Positions 5,784-5,922 of a stretch of 5,922 bases of DNA are shown piece after piece. The notes beneath the pieces were generated by a model that made no database searches, had not been told where the DNA came from, and worked only from the letters and a program-made list of their open reading frames with translations. A program made the position numbers and the translations under genes. Source of the stretch: JAWXCH01 sp034440595 (GTDB taxonomy: Bacteria; Planctomycetota; Planctomycetia; Pirellulales; JALHPA01); contig JAWXCH010000005.1 of assembly GCA_034440595.1 (NCBI GenBank), positions 1 to 5,922 of the forward strand, written 5' to 3'. Position 1 is the first letter of the stretch. Each line of letters opens with the position of its first letter.

Positions 5784-5922
5784 ATGCGTCGTCCGAATGC
5801 CATCAGTCTCGAAATGAGTGGACAGGATTCGTTCATCGACGTGGTAACCAACCTCGTTGGCGTGTTGATCATTCTGGTGGTGATAATTGGAGTGCGCAGT
5901 CGATCGGCACCTGCGGCAGTTG
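5784..5922 (+). CDS. ExbD/TolR-like membrane protein, first 46 codons, cut by window end
   Basis: The visible part reads MRRPNAISLEMSGQDSFIDV followed by a strongly hydrophobic helix (about 20-37: VTNLVGVLIILVVIIGV) and basic residues. This resembles the N-terminal anchor of ExbD and TolR, where a Phe-Ile-Asp-type motif places an aspartate at the cytoplasmic end of the single helix; here it is FID at 17-19. The gene starts 47 bp after the large ExbD-like gene, on the same strand with its own Shine-Dalgarno, and shares the MRRP start with that protein. It is probably co-transcribed and part of the same complex. Only the anchor can be seen, so length, periplasmic domain and exact family remain open; a different single-pass membrane protein is possible. 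Confidence 0.75.
   Translation, partial: MRRPNAISLEMSGQDSFIDVVTNLVGVLIILVVIIGVRSRSAPAAV

Noticed and set aside
2159..5922. Zorya anti-phage system
   Set aside because: A MotA-like protein with a tail plus an ExbD-like partner recalls ZorA/ZorB, but no OmpA-type peptidoglycan-binding domain and no ZorC, ZorD or ZorE gene is seen in the window.

Overview
The window most likely comes from a planctomycete, probably of the Pirellulales (Rhodopirellula/Blastopirellula relatives). The reasons are a moderately GC-rich genome, a GCTAGC-centred palindromic element of a kind I associate with that group, and a MotA/TolQ/ExbB-type channel gene followed by unusual ExbD-like genes. This assignment is inference from pattern recognition, not a database match.

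Left part (1-1660): two divergent housekeeping genes. The minus strand carries the first 270 codons of priA (replication restart helicase, cut by the window edge at its Walker A region). The plus strand carries a complete nadD (nicotinate mononucleotide adenylyltransferase). The 232-bp gap between them holds two inverted repeats: a perfect 9-bp-arm repeat near priA, and a 67-bp palindrome with 28-bp arms just upstream of nadD. A possible extended -10 promoter overlaps the end of the palindrome.

Middle (1661-2158): about 500 bp without a convincing protein gene. It contains a strong intrinsic terminator that works for the minus strand, and a plausible minus-strand promoter about 200 bp away. 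Together they suggest a small minus-strand RNA of about 235 nt. There are also short direct repeats and a small GC hairpin.

Right part (2159-5922): a tight operon of envelope proteins. The first gene is a four-helix MotA/TolQ/ExbB-family channel protein with a cytoplasmic tail of about 210 residues. It overlaps by ATGA the second gene, a 756-residue ExbD/TolR-like protein with an N-terminal membrane anchor, a coiled coil and two ExbD-like domains separated by a long disordered Gly/Pro/Ser-rich, partly collagen-like linker. The third gene, cut by the window end, starts another ExbD-like membrane anchor. The 756-residue protein has alanine where ExbD/TolR have the proton-carrying membrane aspartate, while the third protein keeps a Phe-Ile-Asp motif there. 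The operon may therefore encode a proton-driven force-transducing machine with a divided ExbD function. This is the most interesting content of the window.
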